Source: Oscillospiraceae bacterium (GTDB lineage Bacteria; Bacillota; Clostridia; Oscillospirales; Acutalibacteraceae). Taken from it: a stretch of DNA of 64,000 nucleotides. The first letter of the stretch is position 1, and every line of letters begins with the position of its first letter. Shown in pieces: positions 8,128-17,376 of the stretch. The position numbers and the translations under genes were made by a program. The stretch spans positions 1 through 64,000 of the forward strand of contig JAIRPV010000027.1 in NCBI GenBank assembly GCA_031256825.1. The letters run 5' to 3'. The notes under the pieces are model-generated. The model was not told the DNA's origin, did no database searches, and saw only the letters and a program-made list of their open reading frames with translations.

Positions 8128-10272
8128 ATGGTCACGGCAACCTTCGATTTAAACCGCGCGGGCGAGTTTTGCGCGGGCCAGCTTTGCTGGGAAGGGGAGG
8201 CGCTGACGGTTTGTTTGGATGGGCAGGAGCAGGCGCGCTATGCGCTTTCGGACGCTGCTCAACTGAACCAGCGGACGGATATTGGCTGCGGGCGGCTGGA
8301 ACTTTGCCTGAAGGGGCTGGACGATCCGGCGGATTCGCTCCCCCTCTGCCGCTTTTCTATGCGCCGTGCGGAAGAAATTGGCGAGTTCTGCAAGGCAATC
8401 AACTATTATCTGAAGTATGGGGAAGCGATTCAGCCCAAGCAGGAACAGCCGCGCATCTGCCAAAAGTGCGGGCGCAGTTTGCTGCCCGGCATGCGCACCT
8501 GCTTTTTTTGCGCCGATCAGCGCGTGCTCTGGCGCCGCGCCTGGCGCATGCTTGGCAACCTGCGGCCAACGCTGTTGCTGGGCATGGTACTAATGCTGCT
8601 CTTCAACGGGATCAACATTCTTGTGCCGCTGATCAACCGCTGGTTGATGGATCATGTGCTGATGGATGGCGGGGCGCTGCCGGCGGGCCTTTCGCGCCGC
8701 GACGCGCTGGTGCTGTGTTGCGTCGCGATTGCGCTGAGCTATGCCCTAGGCCAAGGGCTGCTCGCGCTGAGTAATCTCCGCATCTACAAGAGCGGCGCGT
8801 TTTTTGCCGACCGCTTGCGCTGCCTGATTTACGACAAAGTGCAAAACCTTTCGGTTTCGTCCATCCAAAAGCGCACGGTGGGCGATCTGATGAAGCGCGT
8901 GACGCAGGACACCCGGCAGGTGCGCATGTTCCTCAACAATATGGGCCGCGCTTGTCTGGAAAAACTGGTCATGCTCCTTGTGGTCAGCGTCATCCTGCTT
9001 GCCACCAATTGGAAGCTGGCGCTCTGCCTTGTGCTGCCTGTGCCGCTGTCGCTCTGGTTATTCCGGCGTTTTTGGGGCAGCCTCTCGATTTTTTGGGAGC
9101 GGTTTTGGCACTGTGAATCGCGGGAGCGCGGGATTTTGCACGACATCATCAAGGGCATCCGCGTGGTGAAAACATTCGGCACGGAGGAGCGCGAAGTTGC
9201 AAAATTTGCTGCCGCCGCCAGCCGCTCCGCCGCCGCCGCGACCCGCAACGAGCGCTATTGGGCGTTGCTCATGCCCGTGCCGCGCCTTGCGATGTATGCC
9301 AGCGAATTGATTATGATGTACCTGGGCGGCCGCATGGTGCTCAAAGGGCAAATGTCGCTGGGCACGCTGGTGCAGTTCACGCTCTTTGCGCAGTATCTGT
9401 TTGAGCCGCTGCGCTGGATGGCGCGGTTTCCACGCGTATTGGCCGAAACGAACACCAGCCTCATCAAATTGTACGAAATCCTGGACGAAGAGCCAACGGT
9501 GCCCGAAGCGCGGGAGCCCATCCGCGCGGAAATCGATGGCGAAGTGCGCTTTGAAGGCGTGCAGTTTGGCTACAAGCCCTACGAGCCTGTGTTGAAAGAT
9601 GTCACGCTGACGGTTGCGCCCAACGAGATGATGGGTCTGGTCGGTCATTCGGGCGCGGGCAAATCCACCATGATCAATCTGGTGCTGCGCTTATACGATC
9701 CCGACAACGGCGTTTTGAAAATTGGCGGGCATGACGTGCGCGACTACGACTACGCTTTTTTGCGCGAAAACATTGGCGTTGTCTTTCAGGAAACCTTCCT
9801 CTTTGCCGGAACGGTTTTTGAAAACATCGCCTACGCCAAGCCCGGCGCAGCGCCGGAAGAAGTGTTCCGTGCGGCGCGCTTGGCCAACGCGCACGAGTTT
9901 ATCATTGCGCTGCCCGACGGCTATAACACTTTCGTCGGGGAAGATGGTCACAATCTTTCGGGCGGCGAGCGCCAACGCGTTGCCCTTGCCCGCGTGGTGC
10001 TGAAGGATCCCAAGATTTTGATTTTGGACGAAGCCACCAGCGCTCTTGACCCCGAAACGGAGCAGAAAATCCAGCAGGCCCTCGAGCGCCTCGTGCAGGG
10101 CAGAACCACCATCGCCATCGCGCATCGCCTTTCAACCCTGCGCCACGCCAACCGGTTGGCCGTGATCGAGCAGGGCAGCCTGGCCGAACTCGGCTCCCAC
10201 CGGGAACTGCTGGCCCAGCGCGGCATCTATTATAACCTGGTGATGGCGCAGCGGCAAATGAGCACGAAGTAA
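8128..10272 (+). CDS. ABC transporter ATP-binding/permease protein with N-terminal extension and zinc ribbon
   Basis: CQKCGRSLLPGMRTCFFC; Walker A GHSGAGKST; LSGGERQRVALARVVL; ILDEATSALD. Confidence 0.93.
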   Translation: MVTATFDLNRAGEFCAGQLCWEGEALTVCLDGQEQARYALSDAAQLNQRTDIGCGRLELCLKGLDDPADSLPLCRFSMRRAEEIGEFCKAINYYLKYGEAIQPKQEQPRICQKCGRSLLPGMRTCFFCADQRVLWRRAWRMLGNLRPTLLLGMVLMLLFNGINILVPLINRWLMDHVLMDGGALPAGLSRRDALVLCCVAIALSYALGQGLLALSNLRIYKSGAFFADRLRCLIYDKVQNLSVSSIQKRTVGDLMKRVTQDTRQVRMFLNNMGRACLEKLVMLLVVSVILLATNWKLALCLVLPVPLSLWLFRRFWGSLSIFWERFWHCESRERGILHDIIKGIRVVKTFGTEEREVAKFAAAASRSAAAATRNERYWALLMPVPRLAMYASELIMMYLGGRMVLKGQMSLGTLVQFTLFAQYLFEPLRWMARFPRVLAETNTSLIKLYEILDEEPTVPEAREPIRAEIDGEVRFEGVQFGYKPYEPVLKDVTLTVAPNEMMGLVGHSGAGKSTMINLVLRLYDPDNGVLKIGGHDVRDYDYAFLRENIGVVFQETFLFAGTVFENIAYAKPGAAPEEVFRAARLANAHEFIIALPDGYNTFVGEDGHNLSGGERQRVALARVVLKDPKILILDEATSALDPETEQKIQQALERLVQGRTTIAIAHRLSTLRHANRLAVIEQGSLAELGSHRELLAQRGIYYNLVMAQRQMSTK

Positions 10273-10283
10273 AGAGACCTGAA

Positions 10284-10317
10284 AAAGCCCCCTGATTTTT
10301 GGATCAGGGGGCTTTTG
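10284..10317 (+). terminator. Intrinsic terminator
   Basis: aagccccctgatttttggatcagggggctttt. Confidence 0.85.
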
Positions 10318-10325
10318 CCATATTC

Positions 10326-12887
10326 TTATCTACCCGGCTGCTTCACATAGGCCCGGGGATTCACCCGCGCGCCGTTGATTATCACTTCAAAGTGCAAATG
10401 CGGGCCGGTCGAGTTTCCGGTGGTGCCAATGCGCCCGATGGGCTGCCCGGCGCTCACGCGCTGCCCCGCAACTACGCCGAAGCTGTTCATGTGCGCGTAA
10501 CGCGTTCTGACTCCGCCGCCGTGGTCAATCACCACATTGTTGCCAAAGCCGTCGTTGGTGTATTTCGCCTGCACCACAACGCCGTCTTTCGCGGCGACGA
10601 TCACCTGGTTGAATGTGTTGGAGCGCCCGGCGCCGACGATATCCAGCCCTTTGTGGTAACTGCCGCCGCGCCGCACGCCGTATTCGCTCGTTGTGCCCCG
10701 GCAGTTTGGCGCGGGCCAAATGAAGCCTGTTGCGGAGGGGTAGGCATAGTTGCCGCTGGGCAGGTTGGTGTTGAAGGTGCCGCTGCCGGTGCTGCGCCCA
10801 ATCTCGCGCTGCTCTGTCACAGGATCTTTCAGGTGCACGCGGGAGATCTCCTCCGGTTTGCCGTAAACCGCGCCATTGATATAGGTGACGCGCTCGAACA
10901 CTTCGTCCTCGCCCTGCACGCCCTTGACCTTGATGCGCACGATGCCGCGGTAGAGGGTGGAGTTATAGGTCGTTTTTGTTTCGAAGGGGATTTTAATTTT
11001 GCGCCGCTCGGTTTGGATGACCTTCAGTTGCAGCAGCGGCACGGATTCCGAAACAACAAATTCGTCGCCCGCGCGGAAGTCCGCCTCGTTCCCTTCCACC
11101 CCGGGGTTCATCCGTAAAAAGCGATTCCAGCCGATGTCGTATCGGCGCGTCATGGCCCAGAGGGTTTCGCCTTCCCGCAGCGTCGCCATATCGCTGCCCT
11201 TCACATTCCCCCCCAAAATGCCCAGCAAATCTTTTGTGGAGTCCTCCTGCAACCGGTTTTCCGGGTAAAAGCCCGGCACAACATCCACCTTTTGCACAAA
11301 GCCAACCACCGCGCCTTTCGCCAGCGGCATGCCCTTCGTCTTCTCTTCTTTCAAAGTCTCCAGCACCCAGTTGGCGTCTGTGCTGTTTTTCACTACGGCA
11401 ATCAGTTGGCGGTCGCTGCCGTCTTCTTTGGCCACATAGATCCCGCAGCCAGAAGTCATTTTTTCCTTCGCATTGTCCAGCATTTCGTCGCAAAGCCGGT
11501 CCGCCGAGGTCATCTGTTCCGGGTTCACCCGCACAAATTTGTATTGCGCGTAGGTTTTTAAATCCGCCGCGCCGCCCTGGTTGTCGGGCGCTGGCGAGAT
11601 ATTCATGTTCGCGGCCTCTTGCGCCGCGCGGTAAACGCCTTCGTTCGCGATGTATCCCAGATCATGGTTGTTATAGATCACTTGCAGCGCGTAGGTTTGT
11701 TGGCTTACGCCGCGCGCAACCAGCAGCAGCACAAGCAGCGCGCCCAGCGGCAGCGCCGTATTGACCACCTGCGAAATGATCGCATGGAAGTCGCGCTCCA
11801 GCTCTTGCAGCGCCTGCACCCAGCCAACGTGCCCTGTGCGGCGCTCCAGCCGCGCGTCATGCACCTGCTTGCCCGCCAGATAGCGCCGCTTGAGCCTTCC
11901 GAATGTGACATGATTAATCGCCAGGGCGACCGCGCGGAACAAATGCCAGAGCGCCAAAATCGGATGCAGGATGTAGGGCAGCGTGTAGTGGAAAAACAAC
12001 AATACGGGCCGTGCCGTGCGCAGCCCAAAATAATAGATGCCGCGATAGATCTGGTCAAAAATATGCGCCAGCGGCACGCCATAAAGCGGCGTTTCGTCGT
12101 CCCAAAAATCGTCCTGTTCCTCTTCCGTCCAGAAAAACAGGCGAATCGCGTCGCGCAGTGCCGAGAAGTGTGGGTTTTCCCGCTGCTTTTTGGGTTGCTT
12201 TTCGCGCGGCCCCGCCTTCTCTTGCCGCCGGGGCTTTGCTTTTGTCGGCTTTTCCGGTTTGGTTTGCAAAAGCGACGCTGGCTTTGGTCTGGCTTCTTTT
12301 GCCGGCTTTGGTTTCGCTTCTTTTATCGGCTTTGGTTTCGCTTCTTTTGCCGGCTTCGGCTTTGCTTCTTTTATCGGCTTTGCCTTCGCTTTTGTGGCGC
12401 GCATCGCCTCTTTCGCCGCTTCGATTTCTTCCGGCGAGGGAGCCGGTTCTTTTGCGATTTCTGGTTTGGCGGCCGATTTTTTTGTGGAAAGCCGGGGCCG
12501 CCTGTCTTCAATTTCGTCGGGCCGAATCGGCCCCATGCCCATTGGCAGCACGCGCTGCTGCCGGGCCTGTTGCCTGGCTCTGGCCTGCTCCGCTTCCTGC
12601 CGGGCCAGCTCCTGCGCGCGCGCGCGCTGCCGCTGCCGGGCCTGCTCCTCTTCTTTGCGCAAATATTCGCGGATCAGCTCCAGCGAAATCTCCTGTGTCA
12701 TCGCCATCTCTACGATGCTGTCGTCCAGATCGTCCAGCGACGTGCCGGGCTGCGCGTCTTTGGCGGGCATCCCGGGCAGGGGAGCGGAACCCTCTTCCCA
12801 AGCAGAACGTGAGATGTGCTTTACCCGGTATACATTTTCATCCTGTGGGTTAGGTTCCGGCGCGGGCGGTCGTTTTTTACCGGTCAC
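10326..12887 (-). CDS. Membrane-anchored M23 family metallopeptidase with LysM- and G5-like regions and a Lys/Pro/Ala-rich N-terminus
   Basis: C-terminal HKGLDIVGAGRS...VVIDHGGGVRTRYAHM...SAGQPIGRIGTTGNSTGPHLHFEV; EGETLWAMTRRYDIGWNRFLRMNPG; KAKPIKEAKPKPAKEAKPKP repeats; GTG start at 12887 after ggaggt. Confidence 0.88.
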   Translation of the reverse strand: MTGKKRPPAPEPNPQDENVYRVKHISRSAWEEGSAPLPGMPAKDAQPGTSLDDLDDSIVEMAMTQEISLELIREYLRKEEEQARQRQRARAQELARQEAEQARARQQARQQRVLPMGMGPIRPDEIEDRRPRLSTKKSAAKPEIAKEPAPSPEEIEAAKEAMRATKAKAKPIKEAKPKPAKEAKPKPIKEAKPKPAKEARPKPASLLQTKPEKPTKAKPRRQEKAGPREKQPKKQRENPHFSALRDAIRLFFWTEEEQDDFWDDETPLYGVPLAHIFDQIYRGIYYFGLRTARPVLLFFHYTLPYILHPILALWHLFRAVALAINHVTFGRLKRRYLAGKQVHDARLERRTGHVGWVQALQELERDFHAIISQVVNTALPLGALLVLLLVARGVSQQTYALQVIYNNHDLGYIANEGVYRAAQEAANMNISPAPDNQGGAADLKTYAQYKFVRVNPEQMTSADRLCDEMLDNAKEKMTSGCGIYVAKEDGSDRQLIAVVKNSTDANWVLETLKEEKTKGMPLAKGAVVGFVQKVDVVPGFYPENRLQEDSTKDLLGILGGNVKGSDMATLREGETLWAMTRRYDIGWNRFLRMNPGVEGNEADFRAGDEFVVSESVPLLQLKVIQTERRKIKIPFETKTTYNSTLYRGIVRIKVKGVQGEDEVFERVTYINGAVYGKPEEISRVHLKDPVTEQREIGRSTGSGTFNTNLPSGNYAYPSATGFIWPAPNCRGTTSEYGVRRGGSYHKGLDIVGAGRSNTFNQVIVAAKDGVVVQAKYTNDGFGNNVVIDHGGGVRTRYAHMNSFGVVAGQRVSAGQPIGRIGTTGNSTGPHLHFEVIINGARVNPRAYVKQPGR

Positions 12888-13101
12888 TAGCCTCACCTCC
12901 TATACCACACCGCAAAAAGACAAGAATGAATTGCTTTTCCCTTATTATAACACATCTGTAAGCAAATTGCAAGCGCAAAGCCCGACGAGAAACGTGAAAT
13001 TTACAGTTTTGTTACTAAAAGTTCACGTGAATCATTTCAACAAAAAAGTTATTCCGATTTTTCACAATTAGCTGAGTTGTGACGCGACGCTAAAAATTTA
13101 C

Positions 13102-13130
13102 TTGACAGGCACAATATATTGTGGTATAAT
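13102..13130 (+). promoter_or_regulatory. SigA-type promoter (distal)
   Basis: TTGACA-17 nt-TATAAT. Confidence 0.65.
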
Positions 13131-13211
13131 ACGGATAGAAAAAGGGCACGCCAGGCTCTTCACATGGTTTTCCACCGAACAAAAAGTTGGAAAACATTCA
13201 CGAACAAACAC

Positions 13212-13240
13212 TTGACAAAAGCGAAATTATGTGCTATACT
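13212..13240 (+). promoter_or_regulatory. SigA-type promoter (proximal)
   Basis: TTGACA-17 nt-TATACT. Confidence 0.6.
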
Positions 13241-13288
13241 GAGTGCAGAAGCAAAACGAATGTTTTAATTGTGGAAAGAGGTGGCAGT

Positions 13289-13540
13289 ATGGAATTCTCG
13301 TCCATCGTCGTCACAACATTGCTGGCGCTCTTCGGGGGAGCGTTGGTTGTCGCGGCCTTCAAAGTCCAGCGTGTCATCGCTTGGGAAAACCGGAAAATGC
13401 TTGCATTGGCTGAAATGGTGCGCGAATACCGCGAGAATCTGGAGGAAGAGCAGCGCCTGCTTGCGTCGGAACCTCCGCGCTTGCGCCTTTTGCCCGCCCG
13501 TTCCGCCGAGCGTGGCCGCAGGCACGATCGCGCGGCATAA
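13289..13540 (+). CDS. Small single-TM hypothetical protein
   Basis: MEFSSIVVTTLLALFGGALVVAAFKVQRVIAW; RBS aaagaggtgg. Confidence 0.6.
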   Translation: MEFSSIVVTTLLALFGGALVVAAFKVQRVIAWENRKMLALAEMVREYRENLEEEQRLLASEPPRLRLLPARSAERGRRHDRAA

Positions 13541-13557
13541 CGGCGGCCGCATTCGCC

Positions 13558-14595
13558 TTATAAATTTCGATTTCGCTCGAACTCGCCGATGTCATCATCG
13601 GTGCGGAACGCATAATTGTTTTCGCGCAACAGTTCCGGCTTGTCCATCAGGATGCCGAGCCCGTGCGCCACACAAAACGCCGGGTTGGGCGCCACGCGGG
13701 TCTCCAATCCTGTGGCGTCTTTCAACATTTGGCTAAGCCCTTGCAACTGCGCCCCGCCGCCAGTCAGCGTAATTCCTTGTTCAAAAATATCCCCCGCCAT
13801 TTCGGGTGGCGTTTCTTCCAATACTCCGCGGATCAGCTCCGCAATCTCCCGCAGGTGCTCGCGCATGGCCAGATAAGCTTCTGTTGACGTCACTTCCAGC
13901 TTGACCGGCATGCGAGAAATATAGCTTTGCCCCCGCACCGGAATGCCAAGCTCTGGATGCCGCAGCTGTGCGCATCCAATTTGCTTTTTGATTTCTTCTG
14001 CGGTCAGTCGCCCCACCAAAACGTTGCGTTCCCGTCGCAGATAGCGCGTAATAGCGTCTTCCAGTGCGTTGCCGGCCACTTTTCCGCTGCGCGCGATTGT
14101 AATCGACCCCATGGTGAAAACTGCCACATCGGTGGTGCCGCCGCCGATGTCGGCAACCAGTTGCCCCGCAGTCAGCGAGAGATCCATTCCAGCGCCCAGC
14201 GCTGCGGCCAGCGGCTCGTCCACAAGGCAAGCGCGCCCGGCGCCCGCTGCAATCGCCAATTCTAGGATAGCGCTGCGTTCCAGCTCCGTGACGGAGGCTG
14301 GCGTGCAGATGAATACGCTGGGCTTCAGCAATCGCTTCCCGCAAATTTTTTTCACATAATGCTCTATCATCGCGTAAATAATCGAAAAATCTGAAATTAC
14401 CCCATCGCGCATGGGGTGTATGATCTCGAGACTATCCGGGTTGCGCCCGACCATCTGGTAGACTTCGTTGCCAATGGCCAACACATCCCCCGTGGCCGTT
14501 TCGATTGCCGCCACGGAAGCTTCCCGCCCCACGATGCCTTTCCCCTTCACATAAAGCAGGATGGACGTGGTGCCCAAGTCAATGCCGATTTGCAT
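13558..14595 (-). CDS. MreB/Mbl-like actin-family rod shape-determining protein
   Basis: MQIGIDLGTTSILLYVKGKGIVGREASVAAIE...VADIGGGTTDVAVFTMGSI...ITLTGGGAQLQGLSQML. Confidence 0.88.
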   Translation of the reverse strand: MQIGIDLGTTSILLYVKGKGIVGREASVAAIETATGDVLAIGNEVYQMVGRNPDSLEIIHPMRDGVISDFSIIYAMIEHYVKKICGKRLLKPSVFICTPASVTELERSAILELAIAAGAGRACLVDEPLAAALGAGMDLSLTAGQLVADIGGGTTDVAVFTMGSITIARSGKVAGNALEDAITRYLRRERNVLVGRLTAEEIKKQIGCAQLRHPELGIPVRGQSYISRMPVKLEVTSTEAYLAMREHLREIAELIRGVLEETPPEMAGDIFEQGITLTGGGAQLQGLSQMLKDATGLETRVAPNPAFCVAHGLGILMDKPELLRENNYAFRTDDDIGEFERNRNL

Positions 14596-15283
14596 CCCGG
14601 GAATTGTAATCCCCCTCTTTCTCGGTGCGCAGATAGGTTAGGCATATTATTTCCGCAATGTTTGCCGCCGACAAAGCGTTTGCGCAGGCGCGCAGCGTGG
14701 CCCCTGTTGTGGCAATATCGTCACAAAGCACGATTTTCTGCGCTCGCAGTTTGTCGGGTTCCCGCGCCGCAAACGCCGCCGTAATATTTTGTTCGCGCTC
14801 CGCAGCGGATAAGTTGTGCTGGGCCTGTGTTTCGCGCGTTTTTATGAGCAACTGCACATCGCATTCCGCCCCGGCCCAAACGGCGGCGCTTTGCGCCAGC
14901 AAAGCGCTCTGGTTGTATCCGCGTTCCCGCAGCTGCGCATCCGTCATCGGAACGCAGCAAAACAGCCAATCCTCCGGCTTGTCCAACCTATGGCGAACCG
15001 CTTCGCCCATGGCGCGGCCGATGCTCTGCGCATTCTGCCGCGCCCCGTGGAACTTAAAATCCAACAAAATCCGCCGCGCTTCGCTGTGATATGGAAGCAC
15101 GGAAACCAAAGGGATTTGCGTGCCGGGCAGCAGGCAGTCGTCCAGAAGGGGAGGGGACGTTTCGCTGCAATCCGGGCAGAACATTGCGCCCGGCTCTGTG
15201 ACGTCTTCGCACAAAAGACAGCGCCGTGGAAACAGCCACAGCAAAATATGTTCAAGCCGCCGTTTCCATTTCGCATTCATCAT
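14579..15283 (-). CDS. ComF family phosphoribosyltransferase-like protein
   Basis: CLLCEDVTEPGAMFCPDC zinc motif; RERGYNQSALLA; VLCDDIATTGATLRAC. Confidence 0.88.
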   Translation of the reverse strand: MMNAKWKRRLEHILLWLFPRRCLLCEDVTEPGAMFCPDCSETSPPLLDDCLLPGTQIPLVSVLPYHSEARRILLDFKFHGARQNAQSIGRAMGEAVRHRLDKPEDWLFCCVPMTDAQLRERGYNQSALLAQSAAVWAGAECDVQLLIKTRETQAQHNLSAAEREQNITAAFAAREPDKLRAQKIVLCDDIATTGATLRACANALSAANIAEIICLTYLRTEKEGDYNSRDANRH

Positions 15284-15633
15284 GTTGAATCCGTGCTTAT
15301 TTTTGTGACAGTCGTCAGAAATTCCTCCGGCGTTAACAGCATTGTGTGGTTCAGTTCCCTGCAAAGCGCTTCGCATTGCAGGCGGGTTTGCGCTGGCATG
15401 CCGCAGTCCAGCGCGATGATTACGCTGCGGCTGATATCTCCCAGCAACCCAACCCGCAGCCGCGCCGCGCAAAGCAGCGAAGCCACTTCGGCTTCCGGCG
15501 CCATGGGAGGGATCACCACAACGAAGTGCCCCTTCGCTTTTGGATGCGTCAGCAGCAGCATGAGCGAATAAACGGTGGCCACCACGCCAGTGAGCACAAA
15601 AAAAATCAGGACACTATAAATAATCACGTACAT
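15280..15633 (-). CDS. Hypothetical protein with N-terminal TM segment
   Basis: MYVIIYSVLIFFVLTGVVATVYSLMLLL; start of the ComF ORF lies in its 3' end. Confidence 0.55.
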   Translation of the reverse strand: MYVIIYSVLIFFVLTGVVATVYSLMLLLTHPKAKGHFVVVIPPMAPEAEVASLLCAARLRVGLLGDISRSVIIALDCGMPAQTRLQCEALCRELNHTMLLTPEEFLTTVTKISTDST

Positions 15634-15760
15634 ATCCCCACATCCTTTCCTCTTATTTTATGCGCGAGGCAGGCGGAAGGATACCTTTGATTTTAAAAAT
15701 GTGGCACGGCGTATTCATCTGCGACTATTTTGACGTCCAAATTTTAATTGCCTAAACTTT

Positions 15761-16120
15761 GTGAGTAGGCCTGTAAGCCGAGTTTTGTCGTTGAAGGCAG
15801 TCATTTATCTAGCAACGCCATTGCTGGCGCTGTCATGCCACCCGTTGAGGAATCCGCCGAGCAAGCGGGCCCTGCCAAGGCAGGTGTTCCCCGGTCGGTG
15901 TTGCTCCGGATAGGGTTTACAGGGCGCTGCGGTTCCCCGCGCGCCGGTGAGCTCTTACCTCGCCTTTCCACCCTTACCTGTTGGAAATCCAACAGGCGGT
16001 ATTTCTCTGTTGCACTTTCCCTAAGGTTGCCCTCGGCGGCCGTTAGCCGTTATCCTGCTCTATGGAGCTCGGACTTTCCTCACAAAATTTGCATTTTGCG
16101 CGATTGCCCAGCCTACTCAC
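15761..16120 (-). ncRNA. rnpB: RNase P RNA (bacterial type A-like)
   Basis: Reverse strand reads GTGAGTAGGCTGGGCAATCGC...GAGGAAAGTCCGAGCTCCATAGAGCAGGATAACGGCTAACGGCCG...CGGCTTACAGGCCTACTCAC; terminal arms pair. Confidence 0.92.
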
Positions 16121-16151
16121 GTCTCCATTTTACCTCATTTCCCGCAAAATG

Positions 16152-17369
16152 TCAAGCATTATATGTGACTAATTGTCCATTTAGCAGGCAACGCTCCAGA
16201 ATTCCGTTCAAAAACGCGATTGCAACGCCGTAATTGGTGAAGGGCACGCCCTGCGCCTGCGCTGCGCGTTGCCTGCTTAGCAGCGCCCGTTCGTTCAGCA
16301 TACAGCCGCCGCAGTGCAGAATCAGATCGTAGCCACGCAGATTTTCCGGAAATTCCCGCCCGGAGCAGAAATGAAACGAAACCTCCTTCTGCGCGTGCGC
16401 CTGAATCCAGCGCGGCAATTTTACCGTGCCGATGTCGTCGCATTGCCGATGATGCGTGCAGCCCTCCGCAATCAGGATATTTGCGCCTTCCGGCAACCCG
16501 TTCAGCGCACGGACGCCGCGCACCGCCTCTTCTAAAAAGCCTTTGTACCGCGCGAACAGGATGGAAAAAGAGGTCAGCGGCACCTCGCGGGGCACGATTT
16601 GTGAAACAAATTCGAATGCCTGCGAATCCGTAATGACCAGCGCCGGCGGCCGCTGCAGGAGGGCCAAGGCCTGCGCCAGCTCGAATTCGCGCACTACCAC
16701 GTTAATTGCGCCCGCGTCCAGCACGGCGCGGACCGCCTGCATTTGCGGCAAAATCATGCGCCCCTTCGGCGCGGCTGAGTCGATTGGCGTCACAAGCACC
16801 ACAATGTCGCCAGATTCGACTAAATCCGACAACAATTCTCTTGGCGCGCGGGAGGGCGCCATTCGCGCCAACCGTTCCTTGCACTCCTCAATGTGGTATC
16901 CTGTCGCAGCGGATACGGCGAGCTGATGATCATTTTGCACAACAGATTGGCTGCTTGACAGATCAAATTTGTTCAAAACGACAAGATGCGGGATGCCCTG
17001 CGCTTGGAACAGCGAAAGCAATTCCGCGTCGGCTGCCGTTAGCCCCGCATGCGCCTCCGCTACCAAAACGGCAATGTCCGTTTCTTCCAACACCTCCCGC
17101 GTTTTCGCCACACGCAGCGCGCCAAGGCTCCCTTCGTCGTCAAAACCGGGGGTGTCGATGATGAGCACCGGCCCCAGCGGCAGCAATTCCATCGCTTTGC
17201 GCACAGGGTCGGTCGTGGTGCCCTTGATCTCCGAAACAACGCTCAAATTTTGCCCGGTGATCGCGTTGACCAGGCTGGATTTTCCAACATTGCGCCGCCC
17301 AAAAAACCCAATATGCACGCGCTCGCCGGAAGGCGTATCATTTAGTGACAAAATTTTCTCTCCGTTCAT
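16152..17369 (-). CDS. hydF: [FeFe] hydrogenase maturation GTPase HydF
   Basis: IGFFGRRNVGKSSLVNAITGQ; IDTPGFDDEG; C-terminal HHRQCDDIGTVKLP...LILHCGGCMLN. Confidence 0.92.
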   Translation of the reverse strand: MNGEKILSLNDTPSGERVHIGFFGRRNVGKSSLVNAITGQNLSVVSEIKGTTTDPVRKAMELLPLGPVLIIDTPGFDDEGSLGALRVAKTREVLEETDIAVLVAEAHAGLTAADAELLSLFQAQGIPHLVVLNKFDLSSSQSVVQNDHQLAVSAATGYHIEECKERLARMAPSRAPRELLSDLVESGDIVVLVTPIDSAAPKGRMILPQMQAVRAVLDAGAINVVVREFELAQALALLQRPPALVITDSQAFEFVSQIVPREVPLTSFSILFARYKGFLEEAVRGVRALNGLPEGANILIAEGCTHHRQCDDIGTVKLPRWIQAHAQKEVSFHFCSGREFPENLRGYDLILHCGGCMLNERALLSRQRAAQAQGVPFTNYGVAIAFLNGILERCLLNGQLVTYNA

Positions 17370-17376
17370 AAAAAAT

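Noticed and set aside
15801-16233. ORFs over the RNase P RNA
   Set aside because: Region is a structured RNA with paired terminal arms; the ORFs are incidental.
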